This document shows, one piece after another, positions 25,674-34,557 of a DNA stretch of 64,000 nucleotides. Source of the DNA: Emcibacter sp. (GTDB lineage Bacteria > Pseudomonadota > Alphaproteobacteria > Sphingomonadales > Emcibacteraceae); NCBI GenBank assembly GCA_021741205.1, contig JAIOYI010000010.1, forward strand, positions 1-64,000, given 5' to 3'. Below the pieces are notes generated by a model. That model worked only from the letters and a program-made list of their open reading frames with translations, was not told the DNA's origin and ran no database searches. The stretch's first letter is position 1, and each line of letters opens with the position of its first letter. Made by a program: the position numbers and the translations under genes.

Positions 25674-27568
25674 TCATTACACCATTAAGAAAAATTATTC
25701 TCCTGCCTTTTTTGGTTATTTTATGGCCAATATCGCTTCACGCTGCCACTGCATTGCCAACAAATATCACCATCAAGGCTGATAGTATTGCATTACAGGA
25801 TAATGAACTCCACCCCCTTTCACCTAAAGATGTCTTGCTTTATAAACATATTTTTATGCTGCAAGCAGACGGAAAGTGGAAAAATGCGGATCAATTAATC
25901 AAGCAGCTGGATAATAATATCCTTTTGGGTCAAATACTTTATCAGCGATACATGCACCCAACCAAATATCAATCCCGCTATAGCGAACTTGCCGACTGGA
26001 TGTTAAATTATCCCGATCACCCAGGAGCAGCAAGAATTTATGACCTTGCCCGCAAAAAAAACGGGGGCAGCAACAAAAAACTTCACAAACCTATACCTGT
26101 GCTGTCGCTAAATTTTCCAGCCGACAAACCAATCCTATCACCCTCTCCCGAAATCAGTGATAAGGATGATGGGAATGATGACAAAGAAAGCGAGACGGAT
26201 CAGAACGACTCTACTGAGATTATTATCACTGCCCCAAAAATTCTCTTAAACAAAGAGGATCATAGTGACATCAATAATTTAAAAACAAAAATCAAAAGAT
26301 ATCTGCGCCGAAACGATCCAGATCGTGCCGAGAAAAAATTATGGGCGTTCGAAAGACGCAATCTTTTATCCACTACCGAGTTCAATACGCTTCTTGGTTA
26401 TATAGCAGGCGGGTATTTTTTTGATAATCAAGATGCCAAAGCTATTGCTCTTGGTAAAATTTCAGCCGAAACTTCTCGTGACTTTATCTATACACCAGAC
26501 TGGGTATCGGGTCTTGCGGCATGGCGACTTGGCAATTGTACAGAAGCCGCCTATTATTTTGAAAAAGTGTCCCGCTCATCCGTTGCGGGCGATTGGATGG
26601 TTTCAGCGGGATCTTATTGGGCGGCAAGGGCTTATCTCGTCTGTCATCAACCTGAAAAAGTCACCAAATTTCTGAAACGTGCCGCAACGTACCACAGAAC
26701 ATTTTATGGTCTTATTGCCGCCCGTCAATTAGGTCAAAGTCCATCTCTAAACTGGACTTTACCCGCTTTTACCAAAGACCATTATGACCAGATCAAAAAT
26801 TTAAAAACAGTACAACGGGCAATTGCACTAGCCCAAACCGACAAAATCATGTTAGCCGACATGGAACTAAGTAGTGCATGGCAAAGAACACCCGCCAATC
26901 AACATGAAGCTCTTCTTGGACTTGCCGCAAGATTAGAACTCGCAGGAACACAACTTAAGATAGGAAAAATAGAAGAACAAAAACGTATGACCGCTCTTGA
27001 CAGTACGCTCTATCCTATTCCAGATACTGAACCCGAGGGTGGTTTTGTCGTTGATCGCTCCCTGTTGTTTGCCATCATGCGGCAGGAATCTGAATTTAAT
27101 AGCTGGGCAAAAAGTCATGCGGGAGCCCGAGGTTTGATGCAGGTTATGCCCCGCACGGCAAGTTATATCTCTCAAGACAGATCGCTCAGATATTCAAACA
27201 AAATCAAACTTGACGACCCACGCTATAATATGGCCTTGGGTCAAAAATATATTCGCGATATGTTGGGTAAAGATTTTGCGGATGGTAATTTATTCAAAAC
27301 CTTGGTTGCCTATAATGCAGGCCCCGGAAATCTCAGAAAATGGGAAAGAAAAACAAATTTCCAAGATGACCCCTTATTGTTCATAGAATCCATACCCGCA
27401 CGGGAAACCCGCAATTATATTGAACGGGTCATCAGCAACTATTGGATATATCAAATGCGCCTCGAACAACCCGCCACCTCCCTTGACAGGGTTGCAATGG
27501 GTGATTGGCCAATGTATATTTCTCAGGACAACCACAAGGATAGAAAACAAGACCATGCCGCTCGATAA
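25670..27568 (+). CDS. soluble lytic murein transglycosylase (Slt-type)
   Basis: The 632-residue periplasmic enzyme cleaves peptidoglycan glycan strands. It has a signal peptide (about 1-26), a long helical superhelix region and a C-terminal goose-lysozyme-like domain. Catalytic E473 lies in RQESEFNSWAKSHAGARG, followed by LMQVMPRTA and the AYNAGPGNLRKW motif. An acidic, low-complexity insert (DDGNDDKESETDQNDSTE) sits around residues 165-182. The gene starts within the UDG stop codon (ATGA) and its end overlaps moaB by 14 bp, so the three are one operon although functionally unrelated. Confidence 0.92.
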   Translation: MIITPLRKIILLPFLVILWPISLHAATALPTNITIKADSIALQDNELHPLSPKDVLLYKHIFMLQADGKWKNADQLIKQLDNNILLGQILYQRYMHPTKYQSRYSELADWMLNYPDHPGAARIYDLARKKNGGSNKKLHKPIPVLSLNFPADKPILSPSPEISDKDDGNDDKESETDQNDSTEIIITAPKILLNKEDHSDINNLKTKIKRYLRRNDPDRAEKKLWAFERRNLLSTTEFNTLLGYIAGGYFFDNQDAKAIALGKISAETSRDFIYTPDWVSGLAAWRLGNCTEAAYYFEKVSRSSVAGDWMVSAGSYWAARAYLVCHQPEKVTKFLKRAATYHRTFYGLIAARQLGQSPSLNWTLPAFTKDHYDQIKNLKTVQRAIALAQTDKIMLADMELSSAWQRTPANQHEALLGLAARLELAGTQLKIGKIEEQKRMTALDSTLYPIPDTEPEGGFVVDRSLLFAIMRQESEFNSWAKSHAGARGLMQVMPRTASYISQDRSLRYSNKIKLDDPRYNMALGQKYIRDMLGKDFADGNLFKTLVAYNAGPGNLRKWERKTNFQDDPLLFIESIPARETRNYIERVISNYWIYQMRLEQPATSLDRVAMGDWPMYISQDNHKDRKQDHAAR

Positions 27569-28079
27569 CAGCCTTAAATTTTTACCGTTAAATATTGCTA
27601 TACTCACGGTGTCTGACACACGGACCATTGAAAATGATACATCAGGCCAGATATTGGTGGATCGATTGATTGATGCGGGTCATGTTCTTGCGGCACGTGC
27701 CATTGTTCGGGATGAGAAGCCCGACCTTACTGCACAGCTTCAAAAATGGATTAATGATCCAAATATCCAAGTCATTATTTCCACAGGTGGCACGGGACTT
27801 ACAGGTCGAGACATAACCCCAGAAGTGTTCGACAGTCTCTATGAAAAGGAAATCAAAGGATTTGGAGAAATGTTCCGCCTGATATCCTATAAAATTATTG
27901 GCACATCTACTCTGCAAAGCAGAGCCACGGGCGGTGTTGCCAACGGCACCTATCTGTTTGCTCTTCCCGGTTCGAATGGTGCCTGCAAGGATGGTTGGGA
28001 CAATATTCTCAAAGAACAACTGGATATTCGTTTTAGACCCTGCAACTTTGCCGAAATGATGCCACGGCTCATTGAATAG
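27555..28079 (+). CDS. moaB: molybdenum cofactor biosynthesis protein B
   Basis: The 174-residue protein is MoaB/MogA-like and prepares molybdopterin for metal insertion (adenylylation). Features: an N-terminal ILTVSDTRT strand, the STGGTGLTGRDITPE phosphate-binding motif (about 75-90), and the RATGGVANGTYLFALPGSNGA C-terminal site (the stretch is split here by positions about 130-150). The ATG at 27555 gives the usual length and overlaps the upstream gene by 14 bp. Molybdopterin is needed by the 4-hydroxybenzoyl-CoA reductase encoded at 54-58 kb, a functional but not positional link. Confidence 0.92.
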   Translation: MPLDNSLKFLPLNIAILTVSDTRTIENDTSGQILVDRLIDAGHVLAARAIVRDEKPDLTAQLQKWINDPNIQVIISTGGTGLTGRDITPEVFDSLYEKEIKGFGEMFRLISYKIIGTSTLQSRATGGVANGTYLFALPGSNGACKDGWDNILKEQLDIRFRPCNFAEMMPRLIE

Positions 28080-28172
28080 TATTTGCTCTAATATTTACTT
28101 ATTGGCAACATATATACATTAGACTTAGTGGAAACAGGAATATAACCCTATTTTAAAGTCTAAAGAACAACG

Positions 28173-29261
28173 ATGGCCATTGACCCACACATTATTATTG
28201 TTCAAGATAACAATATTAGAAATAAATCTTATATCAATCTGATTAAGCATTATCATAATGTAAAAATGGTTGATTTATATTCTGTTTCTTATGATGATAT
28301 TATCAATTCTGTCCTGATAATTGTGCAGGTTGACCTCAATGACCCCAATATAATAAGTCCCCTTAAAGAATTCATGACCCGATCTGAACGGCTTCCTATA
28401 CCGGCGCTGTTTCTGATGCATGAATTTTCCAGACGGGAAATCGTGCAGGCCAATACCCTCGGCGCAGCAGATTACATAATTTATCCTTGCCCCGATGATG
28501 ATTTCATCCAAATTATGGAAAATTTAATAAACAAACCTCATAAAAAATCATGGTCGTTATTGTCCGAGACCCAAAAAACCGCCTTGGAGGTAAGCCTTAA
28601 GGTGGTGGAGAAAACCTTTCATAATGCCTTTAAGGGATTAGAGGTTTCCCAAAATGATGTAAAAAATAGCTGTAATCTTATCATTGAGGCAACAGCGAAA
28701 GAAGGACTGACCAACTGGATGAAGGTCATTCGTGAACATCATGACAACACCTATCGCCACAGCATGGTGGTTTGTGGATATCTTATATCCTTTGGTATGT
28801 TACTGGATGTGAGCAAATCAGATTTAAGAAAACTTGCCGTCAGTGGTATGATCCATGATATTGGCAAGGCAAAAATTCCACTGGCCATACTGGATAAACC
28901 ATCCGAATTAAACCCAGAAGAACTGAAAATATTTAATTATCATCCCCATCAAGGCCGGCTTATTTTACAAAAAGATAATTGGGATGATGATATGATTGAT
29001 GTTACCGCACACCATCATGAACATTTGGACGGCTCTGGCTATCCTGATGGGCTATCTGGCGCAGAAATTAGCGACCTTACACGCATGGTAAGCATCGCCA
29101 ATATATTTTCTGATCTGACGGACAAGAGATCCTTTAGACCCGTTATGCCAGCAGATAAAGCGATTGAAACAATGTTAGATATGAAGGGGATCCTTGATAT
29201 CCCCCTAGTGCATTCTTTTCGAGCCGTTGTCCTTGCCGAAATGGAAGAAGACGTCCTTTAA
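28173..29261 (+). CDS. HD-GYP cyclic-di-GMP phosphodiesterase with receiver-like N-terminus
   Basis: The 362-residue protein has an N-terminal alpha/beta domain (about 1-120) that looks like a degenerate response-regulator receiver. It lacks the acidic pocket, and its TLGAADYIIYPC stretch resembles the end of a receiver. It also has an HD-GYP domain (about 180-350). The HD pair is H228-D229 (MIHDIGKAKIP) and the signature HHEHLDGSGYP is complete at 281-291, so it is probably an active c-di-GMP hydrolase. The tail converges with the barrel gene, the two stop codons overlapping by 4 bp. It may oppose the diguanylate cyclase at 43064. Confidence 0.85.
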   Translation: MAIDPHIIIVQDNNIRNKSYINLIKHYHNVKMVDLYSVSYDDIINSVLIIVQVDLNDPNIISPLKEFMTRSERLPIPALFLMHEFSRREIVQANTLGAADYIIYPCPDDDFIQIMENLINKPHKKSWSLLSETQKTALEVSLKVVEKTFHNAFKGLEVSQNDVKNSCNLIIEATAKEGLTNWMKVIREHHDNTYRHSMVVCGYLISFGMLLDVSKSDLRKLAVSGMIHDIGKAKIPLAILDKPSELNPEELKIFNYHPHQGRLILQKDNWDDDMIDVTAHHHEHLDGSGYPDGLSGAEISDLTRMVSIANIFSDLTDKRSFRPVMPADKAIETMLDMKGILDIPLVHSFRAVVLAEMEEDVL

Positions 29262-30589
29262 AATTCATAATGCAGGGCGGTAAAAATATTACTATTGTCC
29301 TTAAACTGGCCAAAAAAACTATATATCTTTTGACCGTAAAAAATATTAGCCCCCGCCTCTATTTTCAAATTATCCCTAATTTTATAAGAAGCTTTAAGGC
29401 GCAAATAACCGTCTTTGTCAGACGGGGAATAGAAATTAAACAACGTCAATCTCAGATTTTGCTGCATCAAAAGCTTGGTCAGGCGCAACGTAAAAAGATG
29501 GCGATTTTGTTTATCCTGAATAGCCTGCGGTGGCAAAGAGGCCAAATAGGAATCATAATCCAGTTTACGCTCCAGATAATACTGCACAGAGGCGGTTAAT
29601 TCATTGGCTATTTCCTGTTCATAGGAAAGTAAAAGTCGAAATTCATCATTTCGTACCAAAGGATTAGTTGCAGCGCCGTTCGCACTCTTATAATAGCCGA
29701 TTTCCACAGCCCCTATACCTTGGCCCACAGGGCCACGCACACTGGCTCCGTAAGTGCGAAGCCTTGGAAATTCTGCCTGTCCTGTAACGATATTTTGTCC
29801 CGCAGGGCTCTTCCAATAACCATCATAATAATAAACTGCTGTCTCAAAGGCACCAAATGAATGATAAAGGCGCAAGGCAAGTTCATCATCCGTGAACCAC
29901 TGATCAGGCCTATGAGAGATTACAGGAGCTTCTCGCCCCCGAAGACCACCCGTCATCCGATCAAAGAAAGAAATACGTCGTCCATCAATAAAGCGGTCGG
30001 CATCAAAACGAGGGATGTAAATAACATCAAGACTATAATCGGATATAAAGAATGCCGTTTTTATGGCATCGGACGGTGACTTAAGATATTCATCATCCCG
30101 ACCTATAAAAAAACTATTCCAGTCTTTTGGGAATAGATCATTAATAAAAATCAAATCCCCCGTGCCCCACGTTAACACCTGCCTTCCCACCTTCATATCC
30201 ATAAAATCAAGCGGACTAAAGGTCATATTGGCTTCACGGATATCAACAAACCCCATTCCTTTTTCCAAATCAACGGCATAATGATCTTCTACAGGATCAT
30301 AAATAAAATCAGACACAAGATTAAAGGTCACATGATCAAATTCCTTTTCAACACCTAATTGAAATCTAATCTCACCTACGCTCATGTCTTTTTCATGAGC
30401 ATCATTTTGCAGGCGCGCACCAATACGGGCATCCAATGAACCGCTTAAGTCAAAAGGCAGACCTTCATCCTCTGTAGAACTTGTCACCATAGGGGATAAA
30501 TTTTCTAGTCCCTTCGGCAATTCAATTTCCTGTCCATAAGAAAACATAGGAAAAAGAGTCAATAATGATACTGTAATTATTCGGGTCAT
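29258..30589 (-). CDS. outer-membrane beta-barrel protein of an MMPL/LolA-like gene set
   Basis: The 443-residue protein has a signal peptide (about 1-20, ending FSYGQ) and alternating aromatic/polar strands throughout, ending in FTALHYEF with a C-terminal Phe, which is the signal of a barrel inserted by BAM. Strand examples are LDARIGARLQND, GEIRFQLGVEKEF and RLRTYGASVRGPVGQGIGAVE. The exact family was not recognised; it resembles DUF1302 or alginate-export-type porins. It is last in an operon with a LolA-like protein and an RND transporter, 10 bp downstream, implying export of a hydrophobic or lipidic molecule across the envelope. Both the function and the cargo are inference. Confidence 0.65.
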   Translation of the reverse strand: MTRIITVSLLTLFPMFSYGQEIELPKGLENLSPMVTSSTEDEGLPFDLSGSLDARIGARLQNDAHEKDMSVGEIRFQLGVEKEFDHVTFNLVSDFIYDPVEDHYAVDLEKGMGFVDIREANMTFSPLDFMDMKVGRQVLTWGTGDLIFINDLFPKDWNSFFIGRDDEYLKSPSDAIKTAFFISDYSLDVIYIPRFDADRFIDGRRISFFDRMTGGLRGREAPVISHRPDQWFTDDELALRLYHSFGAFETAVYYYDGYWKSPAGQNIVTGQAEFPRLRTYGASVRGPVGQGIGAVEIGYYKSANGAATNPLVRNDEFRLLLSYEQEIANELTASVQYYLERKLDYDSYLASLPPQAIQDKQNRHLFTLRLTKLLMQQNLRLTLFNFYSPSDKDGYLRLKASYKIRDNLKIEAGANIFYGQKIYSFFGQFKDNSNIFTALHYEF

Positions 30590-30599
30590 AGTATGTTTT

Positions 30600-31388
30600 C
30601 TATCTTAAATATTCTCGGGGCGCTTTGCGCAAATAGCGTTCGGTAAAAATATCATCTGGTAGCCCAATGTCATATTTCACATCACTATAACTCATCACAG
30701 TTTTCCCACCCGTCTTATGATCTTCCATGCTGCTTGAGGTCACGGTTGGATGGCCTGAAATAACCTCTACCTTTAAGGCGGTATAGCTTCTGATTTTTTG
30801 TCCCTGATCGTCATAATATTCGGTCTTTATGGGTAGAAAAGTTGCCTTATGTATCCAGTTTTTATAAGTAGAAAATTCAACAGCAGCCTTATTTTTGGGC
30901 GTACTTTTGACAATGTAATAGGTATCATTTTCTTCCACCAATTCATGGGTATCCTCTTCAATACCCCGACCAGATACATCTTCATAATAAAAATTTGATC
31001 CCACAAAACTTGTCCGTTCATCACTGGCGGCAATGCGTTTGACGAGATCAAGGGCGGGAAGATAGAGCCAACGATCATCGTCCCTGTCCATATTTTTGAC
31101 CACCATAAAAACCATTTTCTTCACGTCCGCTGGCTTATTAAAATACACAAAGAATTTTTGCACAGCGTCGTCCATTTGTTCGTCATCTTTACGCAGAATG
31201 ACAAATTCCCGAGATCTTTCCCGTCCTTGATCATCAAAAATGGACATATTCACCTTTGCTCTACCGTCACTGCCCTTATAATAAGAGACATGATTGGCAT
31301 TTTTCACTACCTCCATCACATCAATGGCATAGGCTGGAAAGCTCCAAAGAAAAGATAAAACGAGAATAATTTTCATCATATTTTTCAT
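30600..31388 (-). CDS. outer-membrane lipoprotein-sorting (LolA-like) periplasmic protein
   Basis: The ATG at 31388 (MKNMMKIILVLSFLWSFPAYA) gives a clear signal peptide, and the upstream stop at 31390 supports it, leaving a 262-residue product. The mature part matches the 'outer membrane lipoprotein-sorting protein' family (PF17131), a LolA-like lipid-binding fold that usually accompanies MMPL transporters. Visible family stretches are DDRWLYLPALDLVKRIAASDE, SFVGSNFYYEDVSGR, and TKTEYYDDQGQKIRSYTAL-like strands. Such proteins are thought to shuttle a lipid or lipophilic cargo from an RND protein to the outer membrane. Position between RND and barrel genes fits that. Confidence 0.75.
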   Translation of the reverse strand: MKNMMKIILVLSFLWSFPAYAIDVMEVVKNANHVSYYKGSDGRAKVNMSIFDDQGRERSREFVILRKDDEQMDDAVQKFFVYFNKPADVKKMVFMVVKNMDRDDDRWLYLPALDLVKRIAASDERTSFVGSNFYYEDVSGRGIEEDTHELVEENDTYYIVKSTPKNKAAVEFSTYKNWIHKATFLPIKTEYYDDQGQKIRSYTALKVEVISGHPTVTSSSMEDHKTGGKTVMSYSDVKYDIGLPDDIFTERYLRKAPREYLR

Positions 31389-31389
31389 G

Positions 31390-34026
31390 TTAAGTCCTTG
31401 TTGAGTTTTCTTTAAACAAAAAGCGTTCAAATAACCTTATTAAGGCAGGAAGAATGGTTAAGGTTGCAACGCCCGCCAAAACCAGAATGGCTGAAATAAA
31501 CACACCAACCGTTTTATAAGGCACCAAAGGCGCCGCAAGCAACGGCATAAAACCCACACCAACCACGATCACATTTCGGGCAATGGCACGGGCAGGTTCC
31601 CCAAATACAGCATAAGAGGTTTTTTCCCAGTTTGAATGTTGTTTACGTATTTCACGGCTACGCGCCAAGAAGTGAATAGTATAATCCACCGCAAGTCCAA
31701 GGCTCAGAGAAGACAGAACCGCAACGGGCATATCATAATCCTTGCCAATCAATCCAATAATACCGTAAATCATCCCGATGGTAAAAGTCAGCGGGATCAT
31801 CGCCAATATTCCCCACCAAAGAGACCGGAACAAAAAGACCATCATGATAAGAACAATAATAAAGCTGCCGATAAAGGCTTCGGCCATCCCACTCACCATT
31901 TTGTCCTGCCAGATCACATTAATATAAGTCAGCCCAAACCATTGATGAGAAATACCTTCTGGTGCAGGATTATTGTTGAAAAATTCATCCACCTTTTTCA
32001 CAAGTGCACTCATATCACGGTTATCACCGCTCTTTAATTGAAGCCACATATTAGTCTTTCGATAGTCTGGCGTCACAAAATGCCATAGATCCTGCGGCCT
32101 GTGGCTATTTTGATAAGTGATCAGTGTTTCAGCAACCGCCCCACGGCTTTCTGGGATACGGTAAGCCGCCTTATCACCCATAAAAAGTTCACGATGAACG
32201 GTTTTGACCACATCGGACAGGCTGTTGCTTTTACCCACAAGTTCTGTTGATTGTAAGTAATCCTGCAATTTTCCCATATAATTCAATACATCAGGATTTT
32301 TAAAGGTTTCATCTTTTGATAAATAATCGCCAACCCATGTGAGCGCACTATCCCATTCATCCCAGCTTTCATCAGAAACCGTTTCCATGCGCTGTTCCAT
32401 ACGTGCAATCAAAAGATCAATCAACTGATTACGATCAGAAGATTTTGATTGTACTTCATCCACAACAGATGCCATTTCATGGAGAGGCACCAATGGGCTA
32501 AATTTCATATGATCTTTTAAGGCCGTGGAAAATTGATCCATATCTGTGCTTATGGATGCACCCTCTAGCATTAGATAAGCCATATAAGTTCCAGCGAACC
32601 GTTCGTTCAGGGCACGGTCTGCAATGCGTATTTCATGATCTGGCGCAAACCATTTTACTGGATTATCATTAATGACAATCCTGTTCATCCCAGCCCACGC
32701 AATAATCGCTAAAACGAATACCCCAAAAACAATCAACTTTGCATAAGAAAAAGTGAGTCTTCCTGTTTTGTTGAGCAATCTCGCAAGAGGTGTACCATTG
32801 CCATCACCATCGTCATGCATCAGTCCAAAATCAGCAAATTTTTCTTCTGGCATCACCATAATATAGGCTGGAATAAGCGTGATCGTAAATATCCATGCCA
32901 AAATCACACCGATCGACACAAAAAGACCGAAAGTCTGCACTGGCGGAATGGGGGTTAAGGCAAGAGAGCCAAAGCCAACGGCCGTCGTCAATGTGGTATA
33001 AAGCATGGGGGCAGACAATTCTTTCATCACATGCTGAATGGTTTTCTTCCGGTCCTTATACAAAGGATAGCGATCATAAAAATCACTTAAGATATGAATG
33101 GCGTCCAATACCGCAATGGGCATAATAAAAATAGGTATCATGCTGCTCATAATGTGAACCGTATTCCCCGTTATCACCAACAGCCCCATTGTGCTAATCA
33201 CAGAAACCATAGCAACAATCATAGGTGACATGACCAATGAGGCCTTCTTAAAGAAATACCACATCAATAAAAAGATCAAGATCATGGCCATGGGGGCAGA
33301 GATTGCCATTTGGATAAACATTTCAACGCCAAAGGTATCCTGCGCCACGGGCAGACCCGTAATATGATACTGGTCGTTACCCTTGAGTTCAGCGATTTTA
33401 CCCTTTAATTTTTCAACCACATTGTAGCTGACATTTTTGGCTGTAATGGGGATATAGAGAGCCATAGCCTTACCATCTTCGGATACGATGGTGCCATTAA
33501 GCAATGGAAGATTTTGAGCCTTATTTCGGATGGTCAAGGCCTCGGCATCATTCAAAGGTGGTGCTTTCATCAACCATTCAAATTTAACCACGCCCATACC
33601 ACCCGGTTCAATATTATCGACCGTGGAGGGCGCCATAAGATCCACGGAAATGACACCCTGTGTCTTACCTTCTTTATCCTGCCACTGAATATTTTTGGCA
33701 AATTCCGTTAAGTCATAAATATTTTTCAGAGATTGAGCGTTAAAGACCCCTTGTGAATCCGTCTCATTAACCACCCCCACAACAACCATATCATACAGGG
33801 AAAATTCTTTTTTCTGTTGGTTATGAAACATGCGGACAGGCTCATCAATGGACAACATGTTTTCAGGATCGGTATCAATTTTAAGAGGATTAAGTAGCGC
33901 AAATGAGGCTGGCCAAACACTGGGCAGAACAACAAGCGTTATCATGACAAGGCTTAATAAACCACTTAGCCATAGAAATACCCTTGGACGGTTCACTGCC
34001 GTCTGTGAAATATGAATCATTCTCAT
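31390..34026 (-). CDS. MMPL/RND-family transporter
   Basis: The 878-residue protein has the RND layout of two halves: a membrane helix followed by a large periplasmic loop and a bundle of helices, then a repeat. The first bundle starts near residue 235 (MAISAPMAMILIFLLMWYFF) and the second near 725 (AFIGSFIIVLIMMVFLF). Proline/glycine-rich helices GLAVDYTIHFLARSRE and VGVGFMPLLAAPLVPYKT are typical of the MMPL branch, including hopanoid transporters such as HpnN. It is the third gene after two DUF2892 genes (24 bp gap) and precedes the LolA-like and barrel genes almost without spacing. The set probably moves a lipidic compound toward the outer membrane, driven by the proton gradient. Confidence 0.88.
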   Translation of the reverse strand: MRMIHISQTAVNRPRVFLWLSGLLSLVMITLVVLPSVWPASFALLNPLKIDTDPENMLSIDEPVRMFHNQQKKEFSLYDMVVVGVVNETDSQGVFNAQSLKNIYDLTEFAKNIQWQDKEGKTQGVISVDLMAPSTVDNIEPGGMGVVKFEWLMKAPPLNDAEALTIRNKAQNLPLLNGTIVSEDGKAMALYIPITAKNVSYNVVEKLKGKIAELKGNDQYHITGLPVAQDTFGVEMFIQMAISAPMAMILIFLLMWYFFKKASLVMSPMIVAMVSVISTMGLLVITGNTVHIMSSMIPIFIMPIAVLDAIHILSDFYDRYPLYKDRKKTIQHVMKELSAPMLYTTLTTAVGFGSLALTPIPPVQTFGLFVSIGVILAWIFTITLIPAYIMVMPEEKFADFGLMHDDGDGNGTPLARLLNKTGRLTFSYAKLIVFGVFVLAIIAWAGMNRIVINDNPVKWFAPDHEIRIADRALNERFAGTYMAYLMLEGASISTDMDQFSTALKDHMKFSPLVPLHEMASVVDEVQSKSSDRNQLIDLLIARMEQRMETVSDESWDEWDSALTWVGDYLSKDETFKNPDVLNYMGKLQDYLQSTELVGKSNSLSDVVKTVHRELFMGDKAAYRIPESRGAVAETLITYQNSHRPQDLWHFVTPDYRKTNMWLQLKSGDNRDMSALVKKVDEFFNNNPAPEGISHQWFGLTYINVIWQDKMVSGMAEAFIGSFIIVLIMMVFLFRSLWWGILAMIPLTFTIGMIYGIIGLIGKDYDMPVAVLSSLSLGLAVDYTIHFLARSREIRKQHSNWEKTSYAVFGEPARAIARNVIVVGVGFMPLLAAPLVPYKTVGVFISAILVLAGVATLTILPALIRLFERFLFKENSTRT

Positions 34027-34050
34027 CTCCGAAAGATTTTAAATTTATGC

Positions 34051-34254
34051 TTAAGAAAACGCCTGACCTGGCTTCACGCCCATTTTCTTTAATATAATAG
34101 CCAGCGGGCAGAAGCCGGTAAAGGCCGCCTGAAACATATTAAGTCCTACAAATGCCGGAAGTCCCAACCAGTACATATGAACCTTAAGACCAAGCACAAG
34201 ACCCAAAATTATCATAACACCCGCAAAGGCAAAAACAACACGATCTATAACCAT
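34051..34254 (-). CDS. DUF2892-family membrane protein (YgaP transmembrane-like)
   Basis: The start at 34254 (MVIDRVVFAFAGVMI) is preferred because the longer frame overlaps the upstream gene. The 67-residue product has two membrane helices and the typical CPLAIILKKMG ending, a DUF2892 hallmark also found in the membrane part of E. coli YgaP. Such proteins often sit near rhodanese, sulfide or redox genes, but their biochemical function is not settled. It is 1 bp from the next DUF2892 gene and 24 bp from the RND gene, so it belongs to one operon. Confidence 0.75.
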   Translation of the reverse strand: MVIDRVVFAFAGVMIILGLVLGLKVHMYWLGLPAFVGLNMFQAAFTGFCPLAIILKKMGVKPGQAFS

Positions 34255-34255
34255 T

Positions 34256-34456
34256 TTATTCTCCTTTTTCTGTATTAGGACAACTGTTACAGCCAAAGGG
34301 TAAATACGCCGGACACCAACCCATAAGCCCCGTAGCAAGTGGTACAACACCAATCCAACCCCATGGGGTGAAATATCCCAACAAAGCAGACGCGATTAAA
34401 GCGATCCCCACAATGATACGTAATATTTTATCCAAGCCACCAACGTTCTTTTTCAT
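34256..34456 (-). CDS. DUF2892-family membrane protein, first gene of the operon
   Basis: A 66-residue protein with the family start MKKNVGGLDKILRIIVG and two hydrophobic helices, then WCPAYLPFGCNSC at the C-terminus. The cysteines in this last segment (three within ten residues) could be redox-active, or could bind persulfide as in YgaP-like proteins, though that is conjecture. It is the promoter-proximal gene of a five-gene minus-strand unit. A CRP-type palindrome lies 75-88 bp upstream, and a Crp/Fnr regulator gene lies just beyond that. Confidence 0.8.
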   Translation of the reverse strand: MKKNVGGLDKILRIIVGIALIASALLGYFTPWGWIGVVPLATGLMGWCPAYLPFGCNSCPNTEKGE

Positions 34457-34530
34457 AACATCTCTCCATAATTAATATTTATATTAACATGATAACATAC
34501 GCATTAAACCACAGAAGTATATTAGTATAA

Positions 34531-34544
34531 GTGATTATAGTCAC
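34531..34544. promoter_or_regulatory. CRP-type operator upstream of the DUF2892-RND operon
   Basis: GTGA-N6-TCAC, perfectly symmetric and with the half-site spacing of CRP sites, preceded by A and followed by A. It lies about 80 bp upstream of the first DUF2892 start and just after the stop of the Crp/Fnr-family gene at 34558. The recognition helix of that regulator keeps the R-E...R residues that in E. coli CRP read GTGA. That it binds here is inferred. Confidence 0.55.
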
Positions 34545-34557
34545 ATAAGATAATAAA

